Shown piece after piece: positions 43,798-51,260 of a stretch of 64,000 nt of DNA. The stretch comes from Pseudomonas sp. ACM7 (GTDB lineage: Bacteria; Pseudomonadota; Gammaproteobacteria; Pseudomonadales; Pseudomonadaceae): assembly GCF_004136015.1 (NCBI RefSeq), contig NZ_CP024866.1:5579868-5643867 (forward strand). Direction: 5' to 3'. Within the stretch, counting starts at the first letter, position 1. Every line of letters begins with the position of its first letter. Made by a program: the position numbers and the translations under genes. Under the pieces are notes generated by a model. The model was not told the origin of the DNA, did not search any database, and saw nothing but the letters and a program-made list of their open reading frames with translations.

Positions 43798-44766
43798 TTG
43801 AGTGTGGGCAAGAAGATTTTAGGGTTAACCGCGTTTCTGCTGATGTTGACCCTGTGGGGCGGTTACTTTTATGTGTTCCAGGAAAACCGCGGCGGGCAGT
43901 TGGGTGGCGCGTTCGACAGTTACGCCTGGTGCGGCACGCCACCGGCCGCTGATGCGCTGTCGCTGGGCAAGGATCAGCTGACCCTACGCATCACCAACAA
44001 CCTGCGTGGCGAGTTCATGCTCAGCGGCGCGGTGATTGTTTCCGAGCGCACTTTCAACCGCTACGACCTGGGCCGAAACGAGCTGCGCTTGCGCCTGGAA
44101 CCGCTGCAATGGTCTTACGGCGCCACGCCGATTTTTCTCGAACAGGTCAGGATCAAACCCCTGAGCCGTAACCTCGCGTCAGACAACAAAAGCGCCTATG
44201 CGGAGCTGGAGCCGCGACCGATCGGCGTGCAGGGGCGCTTCACCGAGTTTCCCTTCGACACCTACCGCTACGGCTACAAACCGGTGCTGTATTACCTCAA
44301 GGGCAATGAGCGCATCGACTTGCGCTTTCGCCACATCACCACGGTGATGGAGATGTCGAACACCTTTACGCCCATTCAAAAGTACAACCGGGCCGAGTAC
44401 ATCAACGAGAAAAACGCGTTGGTGCGTGACGAGGATTACAAGCCTTACGCCGTCAACGAATGTGCGTTCAGCGTCGAGCGCAAAGGCTCGTTCAAAGTGA
44501 TCGTCTTGCTGTTGCTGCTGGTGATTTGCCTGCCGCTGATGCATGTGTTTTATCGCGACGAGCCGGGCATCGATTTTCTCGCCACGCTGGTGAGTATCGG
44601 GGCGATCCGGGTGTTTCTGGTCGGGCCGTTGCAGGACTTTCAGCTGTACAACATCGACTTCCTGTTCGGCGCGGCGATTTTACTGGTGGGGACGGTGTCG
44701 TCGATCAAGGCGATGCGGGCGAATAGTCGGCGGGAGTTGGCGTTGAAGAGCGGGTCGTCCTGGTAA
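43798..44766 (+). CDS. Membrane protein of unknown function
   Basis: A 322-residue protein starting at TTG (AAGGAG five bases upstream). One membrane segment at 7-27 (ILGLTAFLLMLTLWGGYFYV) anchors a soluble region of about 200 residues with beta-rich segments (LRLRLEPLQWSYGATPIFL and RFTEFPFDTYRYGYK), followed by three more segments near the C-terminus (VIVLLLLLVICLPLMHVFY, FLATLVSIGAIRVFLVGP and IDFLFGAAILLVGTVSSI). A luminal CGTP..CAF pair of cysteines may form a disulfide. I recognise no family. It stands alone. Confidence 0.7.
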   Translation: MSVGKKILGLTAFLLMLTLWGGYFYVFQENRGGQLGGAFDSYAWCGTPPAADALSLGKDQLTLRITNNLRGEFMLSGAVIVSERTFNRYDLGRNELRLRLEPLQWSYGATPIFLEQVRIKPLSRNLASDNKSAYAELEPRPIGVQGRFTEFPFDTYRYGYKPVLYYLKGNERIDLRFRHITTVMEMSNTFTPIQKYNRAEYINEKNALVRDEDYKPYAVNECAFSVERKGSFKVIVLLLLLVICLPLMHVFYRDEPGIDFLATLVSIGAIRVFLVGPLQDFQLYNIDFLFGAAILLVGTVSSIKAMRANSRRELALKSGSSW

Positions 44767-44813
44767 TTCAGAGCCGAGATTGTTGTCGTCTGCGCCGGCC
44801 TCATCGCGAGCAA

Positions 44814-44893
44814 GCTCGCTCCCACAGTGGGTCTGTTGTGGCCACACAATCTGTGTACACCAGAGATCCATGTGGGAGCGAGCTTGCTCGCGA
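44814..44893. repeat. REP pair, GAGC variant arms, outward order
   Basis: A reverse arm (44814-44826 region) and a forward arm from 44872 of the family, both with AGCTCGCT in place of GCCCGCT. It lies between the membrane protein gene and the stop of the octaheme cytochrome gene. Confidence 0.82.
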
Positions 44894-44916
44894 GGGGCCT
44901 TTGGATCAGCCCCCCA

Positions 44917-47268
44917 TCACTTCAACGCCGGATCCCCCATGTTCATTTTCTTCCAGCCTTGCAGCAGCACCTGCGCCTTCGGTTCCTGCCCGTTATCCAG
45001 GTAGTACTGGATCAACGACAACCGGGCATTGCGATTGGCCGGTTGCACTTTCAGCAGCCGCTCCAGCTCTTGGCAGGCCTCATCGACCTTGCCGCTGTCG
45101 TGCAACGCCACCGCCAACACGTAACCGTACTGAGCGTTCTGAGGTTCCAGTTGCGCAGCCTTGCGCAGGGCCGGCATGGCCTGGGCGGATTTGCCAGCGC
45201 GCACCAGGGACAGGCCTTGAGTGTGTTGCAGCAGGGCGGCATCCGGATGTGCTTTCAGGCTCTGCTCCAGCAGCGTCTGAGCTTCCTGACTGCGTCCGTT
45301 CGCCTCCAGCCATTGCACCAGCGTCACCAGTGCCGGGTAGAAATCAGGATCTTGTTTGAGGGCGGTGCGAAGCAGCGCTGCGACTTCGCCGCTACGACCG
45401 CTGGCCTGATAGAGCATGGCGAGGTTGAGGTTGGCTTCAGCGCGTTCGGCCAGGCTCTTCTGGACCTCCTCGTACTCGGCGATGGCTGCATTCCAGTTGT
45501 CCTGGGCGTTGCCTAAACCATTACGGGCCACGCTCAGCAGGTCACGAGCCGCGACAATCCGCACAGCCTTCACCGGATCATGCAGCAACGGCGTCAGCAG
45601 CGACGCGCGCTCCGGTGGTGGCAGGAACGCGCTGATCGCCCGGACGGCGCTTTCACGCACTTGCGGTGCCGGGTGGCTCAAGTCCTTGGTAGCCAGTTTC
45701 AACGCCTGTTCGCTTGGGTACAGCGGCAACTCGGCGAGCAGGGTCGCGCGCTGAATCGCTGGCAAGTTGCTGCGTTGAAGCTGTTCGTACAAGGCTTGTG
45801 CCGCGCCGGGCTGACCGTTGCGAATCAGCCACAGGCTTTCGTCGTAACGCGGCGCCTGCGCGGTGGTGGTGTTCCAGAGCTTGAATTGCTCGGTGACCTT
45901 GTCGCCAGCCTTGCCCTGGTGACAGGTCAGGCAAGCATCCGGCGTGCCGAGTTTTTTCGCCCGCTCAGGGTTGGGGATGCTGAAACTGTGGTCATGCCTG
46001 AAGTCATTACCCATGTAGAACTTGCCGGGCATGTGGCAATCCATGCACTGCGAACCCGGCTGGCCCATGGTGTGGCGGGTGTGTTCGATGGAATCGTAGT
46101 TCTTCGCTTGCAGCCCTTTGCCGTCGACGCCGTTCACCGAAGTCTTGCCGGCGGTGTTGTGGCATTGCAGGCAGACACCGTTGCCCGGTGCCTTCAGCTC
46201 GGTGCTGTGCGGGTTGTGGCAGTTGCTGCAGCGCACGCCCTTGTCGAACATTTTGCTCTGGGCGAAGGAGCCGTGTTCGAACACTTCGTCCTTGATCTTG
46301 CCGTCCAGCGCATACAACTCGCGGGTCAGGGTACTCGGCAGGTAGTCATCCATCAGGCGCTTGCCAGTGGTGAAGCCGTCGCCCAAAGGCGCGCGGCGCG
46401 AGTGGCAGCGGGCACAGGTTTCGATTTCGACAGTGGCGTTCTTGTCCTTCAGGTCGAGGGCAAAACCGGCATGGACCAGGTCACCTTTTTTTGCCGTCCA
46501 TTCCAGGTGATTGGAGGCCGGACCGTGGCAAGCCTGACAGCCGACACCGAGGCTGTTCCAGTGACTGTCGAAGGTGTTTTTTGCGGCATTGAAATTGCGT
46601 TTGTAACCGGTGGTGTGGCACTCGACGCACATGAAGTTGGCGTTCTGGCTCGGCTTGCTCCAGTGCAACGGGTCTTTGAAGTTCACACCCTGGCCCGGAT
46701 AGAGGTGAAACCAGCGGTGCTTCTCGGTATCCCAGGCCACGCCGAGGGCCTGCAACCGACCTTCGCCGACCTCGATCAGGTATTGCTGCAACGGCGCGAT
46801 GCCGAAGGTGTAGGCGACCTTGAAGTCGGCATTCTTGCCGTCAATGCCGGGGGTGTTGACCCAGAATTCGTCGCCCTTGCGCGAGAAACGGGTGGTTTCA
46901 TTTTCCGCTTTGAAGGAGACGTTATTGAAGTCGCCCAGCATCGTCTCGGCATTGGCTTCCTGCATCGCCAATTGGTGATGGGAGCCTTGCCAGTCCTTGA
47001 CCTGCTCGCTGTGGCAGCCCTGGCATTGTTGCTCATCGACCATCGTTGCCGGCGCCACGGCAACCGGTTGCGGTTTGACCGGCTGAGCGACCGGCGTACT
47101 GACAGGCGCATAAGTCACGGGGGCCGGTTTGCTGCTGAACAGAAACCAGCCGATGCCCGCGACGGCCAATAGCAAGACGCCGAGGGTGACGGGAAACAGG
47201 TAACGGTTAATCAAGGTCGGTGGCGAATCAGGGTTTGTCTGTACCGCTTTATTTTTATGTTTCGGCAT
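44917..47268 (-). CDS. Octaheme c-type cytochrome fused to HEAT and TPR repeats
   Basis: A 783-residue periplasmic protein, anchored by an N-terminal membrane segment (LFPVTLGVLLLAVAGIGWFL, about 24-43). Eight CxxCH heme sites follow within residues 80-430: CQGCH, CVECH, CQACH, CARCH, CSNCH, CLQCH, CMDCH and CLTCH. This is the cytochrome c554-like fold. The rest (about 450-783) is a HEAT-like segment (PAPQVRESAVRAISAF, PVKAVRIVAARDLL) and about six TPRs such as AEANLNLAMLYQASGRSGEV. GGAAGTCGCA precedes ATG at 47268. It has no partner gene nearby, so the redox partner and role (electron transfer or detoxification) are open. Confidence 0.85.
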   Translation of the reverse strand: MPKHKNKAVQTNPDSPPTLINRYLFPVTLGVLLLAVAGIGWFLFSSKPAPVTYAPVSTPVAQPVKPQPVAVAPATMVDEQQCQGCHSEQVKDWQGSHHQLAMQEANAETMLGDFNNVSFKAENETTRFSRKGDEFWVNTPGIDGKNADFKVAYTFGIAPLQQYLIEVGEGRLQALGVAWDTEKHRWFHLYPGQGVNFKDPLHWSKPSQNANFMCVECHTTGYKRNFNAAKNTFDSHWNSLGVGCQACHGPASNHLEWTAKKGDLVHAGFALDLKDKNATVEIETCARCHSRRAPLGDGFTTGKRLMDDYLPSTLTRELYALDGKIKDEVFEHGSFAQSKMFDKGVRCSNCHNPHSTELKAPGNGVCLQCHNTAGKTSVNGVDGKGLQAKNYDSIEHTRHTMGQPGSQCMDCHMPGKFYMGNDFRHDHSFSIPNPERAKKLGTPDACLTCHQGKAGDKVTEQFKLWNTTTAQAPRYDESLWLIRNGQPGAAQALYEQLQRSNLPAIQRATLLAELPLYPSEQALKLATKDLSHPAPQVRESAVRAISAFLPPPERASLLTPLLHDPVKAVRIVAARDLLSVARNGLGNAQDNWNAAIAEYEEVQKSLAERAEANLNLAMLYQASGRSGEVAALLRTALKQDPDFYPALVTLVQWLEANGRSQEAQTLLEQSLKAHPDAALLQHTQGLSLVRAGKSAQAMPALRKAAQLEPQNAQYGYVLAVALHDSGKVDEACQELERLLKVQPANRNARLSLIQYYLDNGQEPKAQVLLQGWKKMNMGDPALK

Positions 47269-47379
47269 TGCGACTTCCATAGTCCGGGTGCGTTTGCCGT
47301 CAGGCGCGCGTTCAAGCTCGACGCAACTTTGCCGGATGGCCGGCGTCTGTCAAATGACGGTTGTGATTTACTGTGTAGC

Positions 47380-47765
47380 GTTGCCACCCTCGGGTGCCAC
47401 GGTCATGGTGATGCGCTGGGTGGACCCCAAACTCGACATCAACAAATTCACCAGTGTTTACATCGAACCGACCCAGCTCTATCCCAAACCTCAACCGACC
47501 GTGAAAATCCCTCAGGCGACCCTGAACGGAATCACCCGTTACTACGATCAGGCACTCAAGCGCGAAATCGGTAAATCCCTGCCGTTGGCCGTTGGCCGCA
47601 GGTCCTGATCCGGGTGTGATCGTGGTGCGCGCCGCCATCACCGCCGTGAGCAGCAAGACTGAAAGCCTGAAGCTCTATGAAGTGATCTCGATCGCCCTGG
47701 TGGCAGCGGCTGTGAACACGGCCAGTGGCATTCGCGCTCAGGAAACCGACCTAGCCACTGAGGCA
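47380..47765 (+). pseudogene. DUF3313-family lipoprotein gene, disrupted
   Basis: Two frames in succession carry the middle of a DUF3313 protein. The first runs to LPLAVGRRS (TGA after 47605) and includes RWVDPKLDINKFTSVYIEPT and YYDQALKREIGKSLPLA. The second resumes at GPDPGVIVVRAAITAVSSKT and goes on to QETDLATEA. The shift is caused by a 7-bp tandem duplication, GTTGGCC at 47584-47590 and again at 47591-47597; removing one copy restores LPLAAGPDPGV. The N-terminus and lipoprotein signal are not recognisable, and the C-terminus is lost after 47765. Confidence 0.78.
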
Positions 47766-47798
47766 CTCGTGGGAATGATCGTGGAGGCGCTGCATCAC

Positions 47799-48068
47799 TC
47801 ACCGACAGGTCGCCGCCTGAACGCCGAGTTTGTCACGGAGTTCTTCCTGTCACAGCGCGTAGGAAACCAGCGGCAAGGCCCACAGATAACTTTGGGTCGC
47901 CTGTTGGAAATCCAGCTCGGCGTAAAGCCTGGCGATCGATTCTTGGGTCGGCGATTCGCCTGCCATCGCGATCTTGCCGATCCGCATATCGAGGTCCCGA
48001 GCACCGACGCCGCAACTGACGAACATCGTCATCAGGCTGAAACCGGCTGCGCGAATTGCAACGTGCAT
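47799..48068 (-). pseudogene. DUF1254-family protein gene, N-terminal remnant
   Basis: A minus-strand frame opens at ATG 48068 with GAGGACTTTGAT as ribosome binding site and reads a signal-like start (MHVAIRAAGFSLMTMFVSCG), then MRIGKIAMAGESPTQESIA and LYAELDFQQATQSYLWALPL, which match the start of DUF1254 proteins. A TGA at 47850-47852 stands where the family has Trp, and the same frame continues QEELRDKLGVQAATCR to a second stop at 47799. So a TGG to TGA change, then loss of the rest, killed the gene. It runs towards the DUF3313 remnant, and both lose homology within about 60 bases of each other, which looks like a deletion junction. Confidence 0.7.
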
Positions 48069-48509
48069 ATCAAAGTCCTCATACCGAAGGTGACGTTGGT
48101 CCCGGCGAGCTGTGCGAATTGCAGTAGGCCATCGCCGTTGCTGTAGCCGCCGTTTGGGTGGGGGCGAGTGTTGATTGGCACGGTGGCGCGCAGCAACTGC
48201 GCCACACCAATAATATCGCCGGGAGCGAGGGTTAAGTGCCACGCATTAGAACGTCATTGGTGTGGATATTGGTGTCGTGAGGCGCGGGCGTGTAGTCATC
48301 CTGGAGGGTGGGTACCGGGCCTGTAGGACACTCTGTTGAAGCTAGCAGCTGACGCCGGGTTCGCCAGCCGAAGGGGGAATCCTTGGTTTTTTGTACACGT
48401 TTGCGTGAGTTCCGTGTACTAAAAAGTTGTTGGGAAACAGGGGGTAGAGATCCATGGACTGCCGATGTGGCGAGGGGGACAAGCCCCCTTGCCACATTGA
48501 TTGGATTAT
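48069..48509. other. Gene-free relic region with weak protein similarity
   Basis: No intact gene. On the minus strand a frame with LQDDYTPAPHDTNIHTND (about 48250-48310) and, in another frame, LRATVPINTRPHPNGGYSNG further downstream look like pieces of an exported porin-like transporter of the phenol-degradation type, but the similarity is weak. A T/A-rich stretch and a short REP (48467-48496) follow. I do not call a gene. Confidence 0.3.
48467..48496. repeat. Palindromic TGTGGCGAGGGGG repeat
   Basis: TGTGGCGAGGGGGACAAG and CCCCCTTGCCACA form a near-perfect short hairpin, a single palindromic unit of a different repeat family. It lies 14 bases before the stop of the YciI-like gene. Confidence 0.75.
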
Positions 48510-48935
48510 TCAGCGTTTTTTCGCCTGCTCGCGAAGTCGCTCCTCCTGCTCTCGCAACTCCGGTGTGAACTCAGCCCCGAAATCTTCGGCCTCGAACACC
48601 TGGCGAATCTCGATCTCGGCGTCGGTGCCTGGCATCGGGTTGGGGCAGCGCTTGACCCACTCGATTGCCTCTTGTTTCGACTTCACCTGCCAAATCCAGT
48701 AGCCGGCGATCAGTTCCTTGGTTTCGGCGAACGGGCCGTCGATCACCGTGCGCTTTTCACCCGAGAATCGCACCCGGGCGCCCTTGCTGCTGGGTTGCAG
48801 GCCATCGCACTCGATGAGGATGCCGGCTTTGACCAGCTCCTCGTTGTAGTTGCCCATCGCGGTCAACAGTTCCTCGCTGGGCATCACACCGGCCTCGGAA
48901 TCCTGGCTGGCTTTCACAATGATCATGAATCGCAT
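48510..48935 (-). CDS. YciI-family (DGPF) protein
   Basis: A 141-residue protein with the start MRFMIIVKASQDSEAGVMPS, the TVIDGPFAETKELIAGYW segment holding the DGPF motif, and a C-terminal helix of charged residues (LREQEERLREQAKKR). GGAGATAAGACC precedes the ATG at 48935; the open frame extends further but lacks a ribosome binding site. YciI-like proteins are small ferredoxin-like folds, sometimes linked with sigma factors, of unclear chemistry. Stands alone. Confidence 0.82.
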   Translation of the reverse strand: MRFMIIVKASQDSEAGVMPSEELLTAMGNYNEELVKAGILIECDGLQPSSKGARVRFSGEKRTVIDGPFAETKELIAGYWIWQVKSKQEAIEWVKRCPNPMPGTDAEIEIRQVFEAEDFGAEFTPELREQEERLREQAKKR

Positions 48936-49030
48936 GGTCTTATCTCCGCTGGATGTGAGTGATTCACAGGTTAGTCGAATGGCCGTCACTTGAATCGACA
49001 GCGCTGGCTGCCTTGCATGCATCCGATCCT

Positions 49031-49118
49031 GTGGGAGCGAGCTTGCTCGCGATAGCGGTGTACCAGTCGACACCCATTTTGAATGTTAGTCCGCTATCGC
49101 GAGCAAGCTCGCTCCCAC
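49031..49118. repeat. REP pair, GAGC variant arms
   Basis: A forward arm at 49031 (GTGGGAGCGAGCTTGCTCGC) and its reverse ending at 49118, inverted with about 40 bases between. It lies upstream of the YciI-like gene and of the thiol peroxidase gene. Confidence 0.9.
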
Positions 49119-49264
49119 AGGTTTTGTGTTGATTGTTAGAGTTGTATCCAATTTAGGGGGCGACACTTCACAATTTGTATCTGGGCATAGGTCGTCGGGC
49201 CATTTCGTGGTTAACTTCGGCCTCTTCAAAACTCTCTACAACAACGTTCAGAAGGACTCCGTTC

Positions 49265-49765
49265 ATGGCTCAAGTCACTCTTAAAGGCTCCCCGGTTCAA
49301 GTCAACGGCCAACTGCCACAAGCCGGTTCCAAGGCGCCAGCCTTTTCCCTGGTTGCCGGCAATCTGTCCGACGTGACCCTGGCGAGCTTCGCCGGCAAGC
49401 GCAAAGTGCTGAACATCTTCCCAAGCGTCGATACCCCGACCTGCGCGACTTCGGTTCGCAAGTTCAACGCCCAGGCCAGTGATGTCGCCAACACTGTCGT
49501 GCTGTGCATTTCCGCTGACCTGCCGTTCGCTCAAGCGCGCTTCTGCGGCGCCGAAGGCCTGGAAAACGTACAAAACCTGTCGACCCTGCGCGGTGCCGAG
49601 TTCATCGAGAACTACGGCGTTGCCATCGCTGACGGCCCGCTCAAAGGCCTGACGGCCCGTGCCGTCGTGGTTTTGGACGAAAACGACAACGTTCTGCACA
49701 GCGAACTGGTCAAGGAAATCGCTGAAGAACCGAACTACGAAGCGGCACTTGCCGTTCTTAAATAA
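49265..49765 (+). CDS. tpx: Thiol peroxidase Tpx
   Basis: A 166-residue atypical 2-Cys peroxiredoxin. Peroxidatic Cys60 lies in [16 protein letters not shown] and resolving Cys94 in [11 protein letters not shown], the pair equivalent to Cys61 and Cys95 of the E. coli enzyme. It reduces hydrogen and alkyl peroxides with thioredoxin and may be periplasmic in some bacteria; no signal peptide is visible here. AGAAGGACTCCGTTC precedes ATG at 49265. A strong hairpin follows the gene. Monocistronic. Confidence 0.95.
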   Translation: MAQVTLKGSPVQVNGQLPQAGSKAPAFSLVAGNLSDVTLASFAGKRKVLNIFPSVDTPTCATSVRKFNAQASDVANTVVLCISADLPFAQARFCGAEGLENVQNLSTLRGAEFIENYGVAIADGPLKGLTARAVVVLDENDNVLHSELVKEIAEEPNYEAALAVLK

Positions 49766-49784
49766 GTAAAGCATTACAATTGTT

Positions 49785-49817
49785 AACGGCCTGGCACTGT
49801 CCAGGCCGTTTTCATTT
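49785..49817 (+). terminator. Rho-independent terminator of tpx
   Basis: AACGGCCTGG and CCAGGCCGTT form a perfect 10-bp stem with a six-base loop, followed by TTCATTT, about 20 bases past the tpx stop. Confidence 0.88.
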
Positions 49818-49943
49818 GTGATTCAGTGTCTTGGCAAAACATCCTGTTACGTAAGCCAAAGGTAAATTGCCGGTAAAGCCGCTTTGCTTAATGCCCGCCA
49901 GTGCTTATCGTTCAGCCTCCTGTAGAAGAAGCCCACGCGCCCA

Positions 49944-51260
49944 ATGGTTGATCATTCCATGCAATCCTCCGTTTCCCGTAGTCCCCGTCGCTGGCTGTTC
50001 GGCCTGCTTGTCCTGTTGGTCATCGCTGGCCTGTGCTGGAAATTCTGGCCCGCCGGCACTGCCCAAAAAGAGGGCGCAGGGCAAAAAGCCGTTGCCGGCC
50101 ATACCGGCAGGTCGGGGGGGATGCGTCCGGGTTTCGGCGGGGCGACGGGGCCTGTTCCAGTGCGTGTCGCGCCAGCAGTCAAGGGCGACTTCCCGCTGTA
50201 CTACAAGGCGCTGGGCACCGTGACGGCGCTGAACACCATTAATGTGCGCAGCCGCGTCGGCGGTGAGCTGATGAAGATCTCCTTCGAGGAAGGGCAGATG
50301 GTCAAGGCTGGCGATCTGCTGGCTGAAATCGACCCGCGTCCTTACCAGAACGCCTTGCTTCAGGCTGAAGGCACGTTGCTGCAGAACCAGGCACAACTGA
50401 AAAACGCCCAGGTCGATGTGGAACGCTATCGCGGCCTGTATCGCGAAGACAGTATTGCCAAGCAGACCCTGGACACCGCCGAAGCGCTGGTGGGCCAGTA
50501 TCAGGGCACGGTCAAAACCAATCAGGCGGCGGTCAACGACGCCAAGCTCAATCTGGAATTCACCAAGATCCGCGCCCCGATTGCCGGGCGTGTGGGCTTG
50601 CGTCAGCTGGATGTCGGCAACCTGGTGGCGGCCAACGACACCACCGCGCTGGTGATCATCACCCAGACCCAACCGATCAGCGTTGCGTTCACCTTGCCGG
50701 AAAACAGCCTGGAGACCGTGCTGGCCCGTTATCGCACCGGCGCCAAACTGCCCGCCGAAGCCTGGGACCGTGGCGACACCAAGTTGCAGGCCACCGGCGT
50801 CTTGCAGAGCCTGGACAACCAGATCGACGTCACCACCGGCACCCTGAAATTCAAGGCTCGTTATGAGAACCGCGATCAGGCGCTGTTCCCGAACCAGTTC
50901 GTCAACGTCCACCTGCTGGCCGACACCCTCAAAGACGTGGTGCTCGCACCTTCGGCAGCGATTCAGTTCGGCACCAACGGCACGTTTGTCTACGCCTTGG
51001 ACGGCGACAAGAAAGTCGCGATTCGTCAGTTGAAAGTTGGCGCCAGTGACGGTGAAAACACCGTGATTACCGAAGGCCTGGCCCCCGGGGATCGCGTGGT
51101 CCTTGAAGGCACTGACCGCTTGAAGGAAGGCAGCGAAGTGGAAGTGGTCAACGACACCAAGGATGTACCGACCACCCCGACCGAGCACCTGCAAGGCAAA
51201 TCGGCCGCCACGGTGCCTGACGCGACGACCACCGACAAGGCGAAAAAGGGCGGCGCATGA
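49944..51260 (+). CDS. muxA: Multidrug efflux periplasmic adaptor (MuxA/MdtA family)
   Basis: A 438-residue membrane fusion protein, first gene of the efflux operon. A membrane segment near 17-35 ([20 protein letters not shown]) anchors it; then come a lipoyl half ([20 protein letters not shown]), a coiled-coil hairpin, the second lipoyl half ([20 protein letters not shown]) and beta-barrel parts, ending in a Thr/Ala-rich tail. The start could be ATG 49944 or ATG 49959; neither has a strong ribosome binding site, and the first is taken. It overlaps muxB by four bases. It links the RND pumps to the outer-membrane channel. Confidence 0.88.
   Translation: MVDHSMQSSVSRSPRRWLFGLLVLLVIAGLCWKFWPAGTAQKEGAGQKAVAGHTGRSGGMRPGFGGATGPVPVRVAPAVKGDFPLYYKALGTVTALNTINVRSRVGGELMKISFEEGQMVKAGDLLAEIDPRPYQNALLQAEGTLLQNQAQLKNAQVDVERYRGLYREDSIAKQTLDTAEALVGQYQGTVKTNQAAVNDAKLNLEFTKIRAPIAGRVGLRQLDVGNLVAANDTTALVIITQTQPISVAFTLPENSLETVLARYRTGAKLPAEAWDRGDTKLQATGVLQSLDNQIDVTTGTLKFKARYENRDQALFPNQFVNVHLLADTLKDVVLAPSAAIQFGTNGTFVYALDGDKKVAIRQLKVGASDGENTVITEGLAPGDRVVLEGTDRLKEGSEVEVVNDTKDVPTTPTEHLQGKSAATVPDATTTDKAKKGGA

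Noticed and set aside
45580..47172. A 530-residue open frame antisense to the octaheme cytochrome
   Set aside because: Shadow of a gene with eight CxxCH motifs and a TPR region.
48232..48495. An 87-residue minus-strand ORF beside the YciI-like gene
   Set aside because: Its first part is translated from a palindromic repeat. It is treated as a relic rather than a gene.
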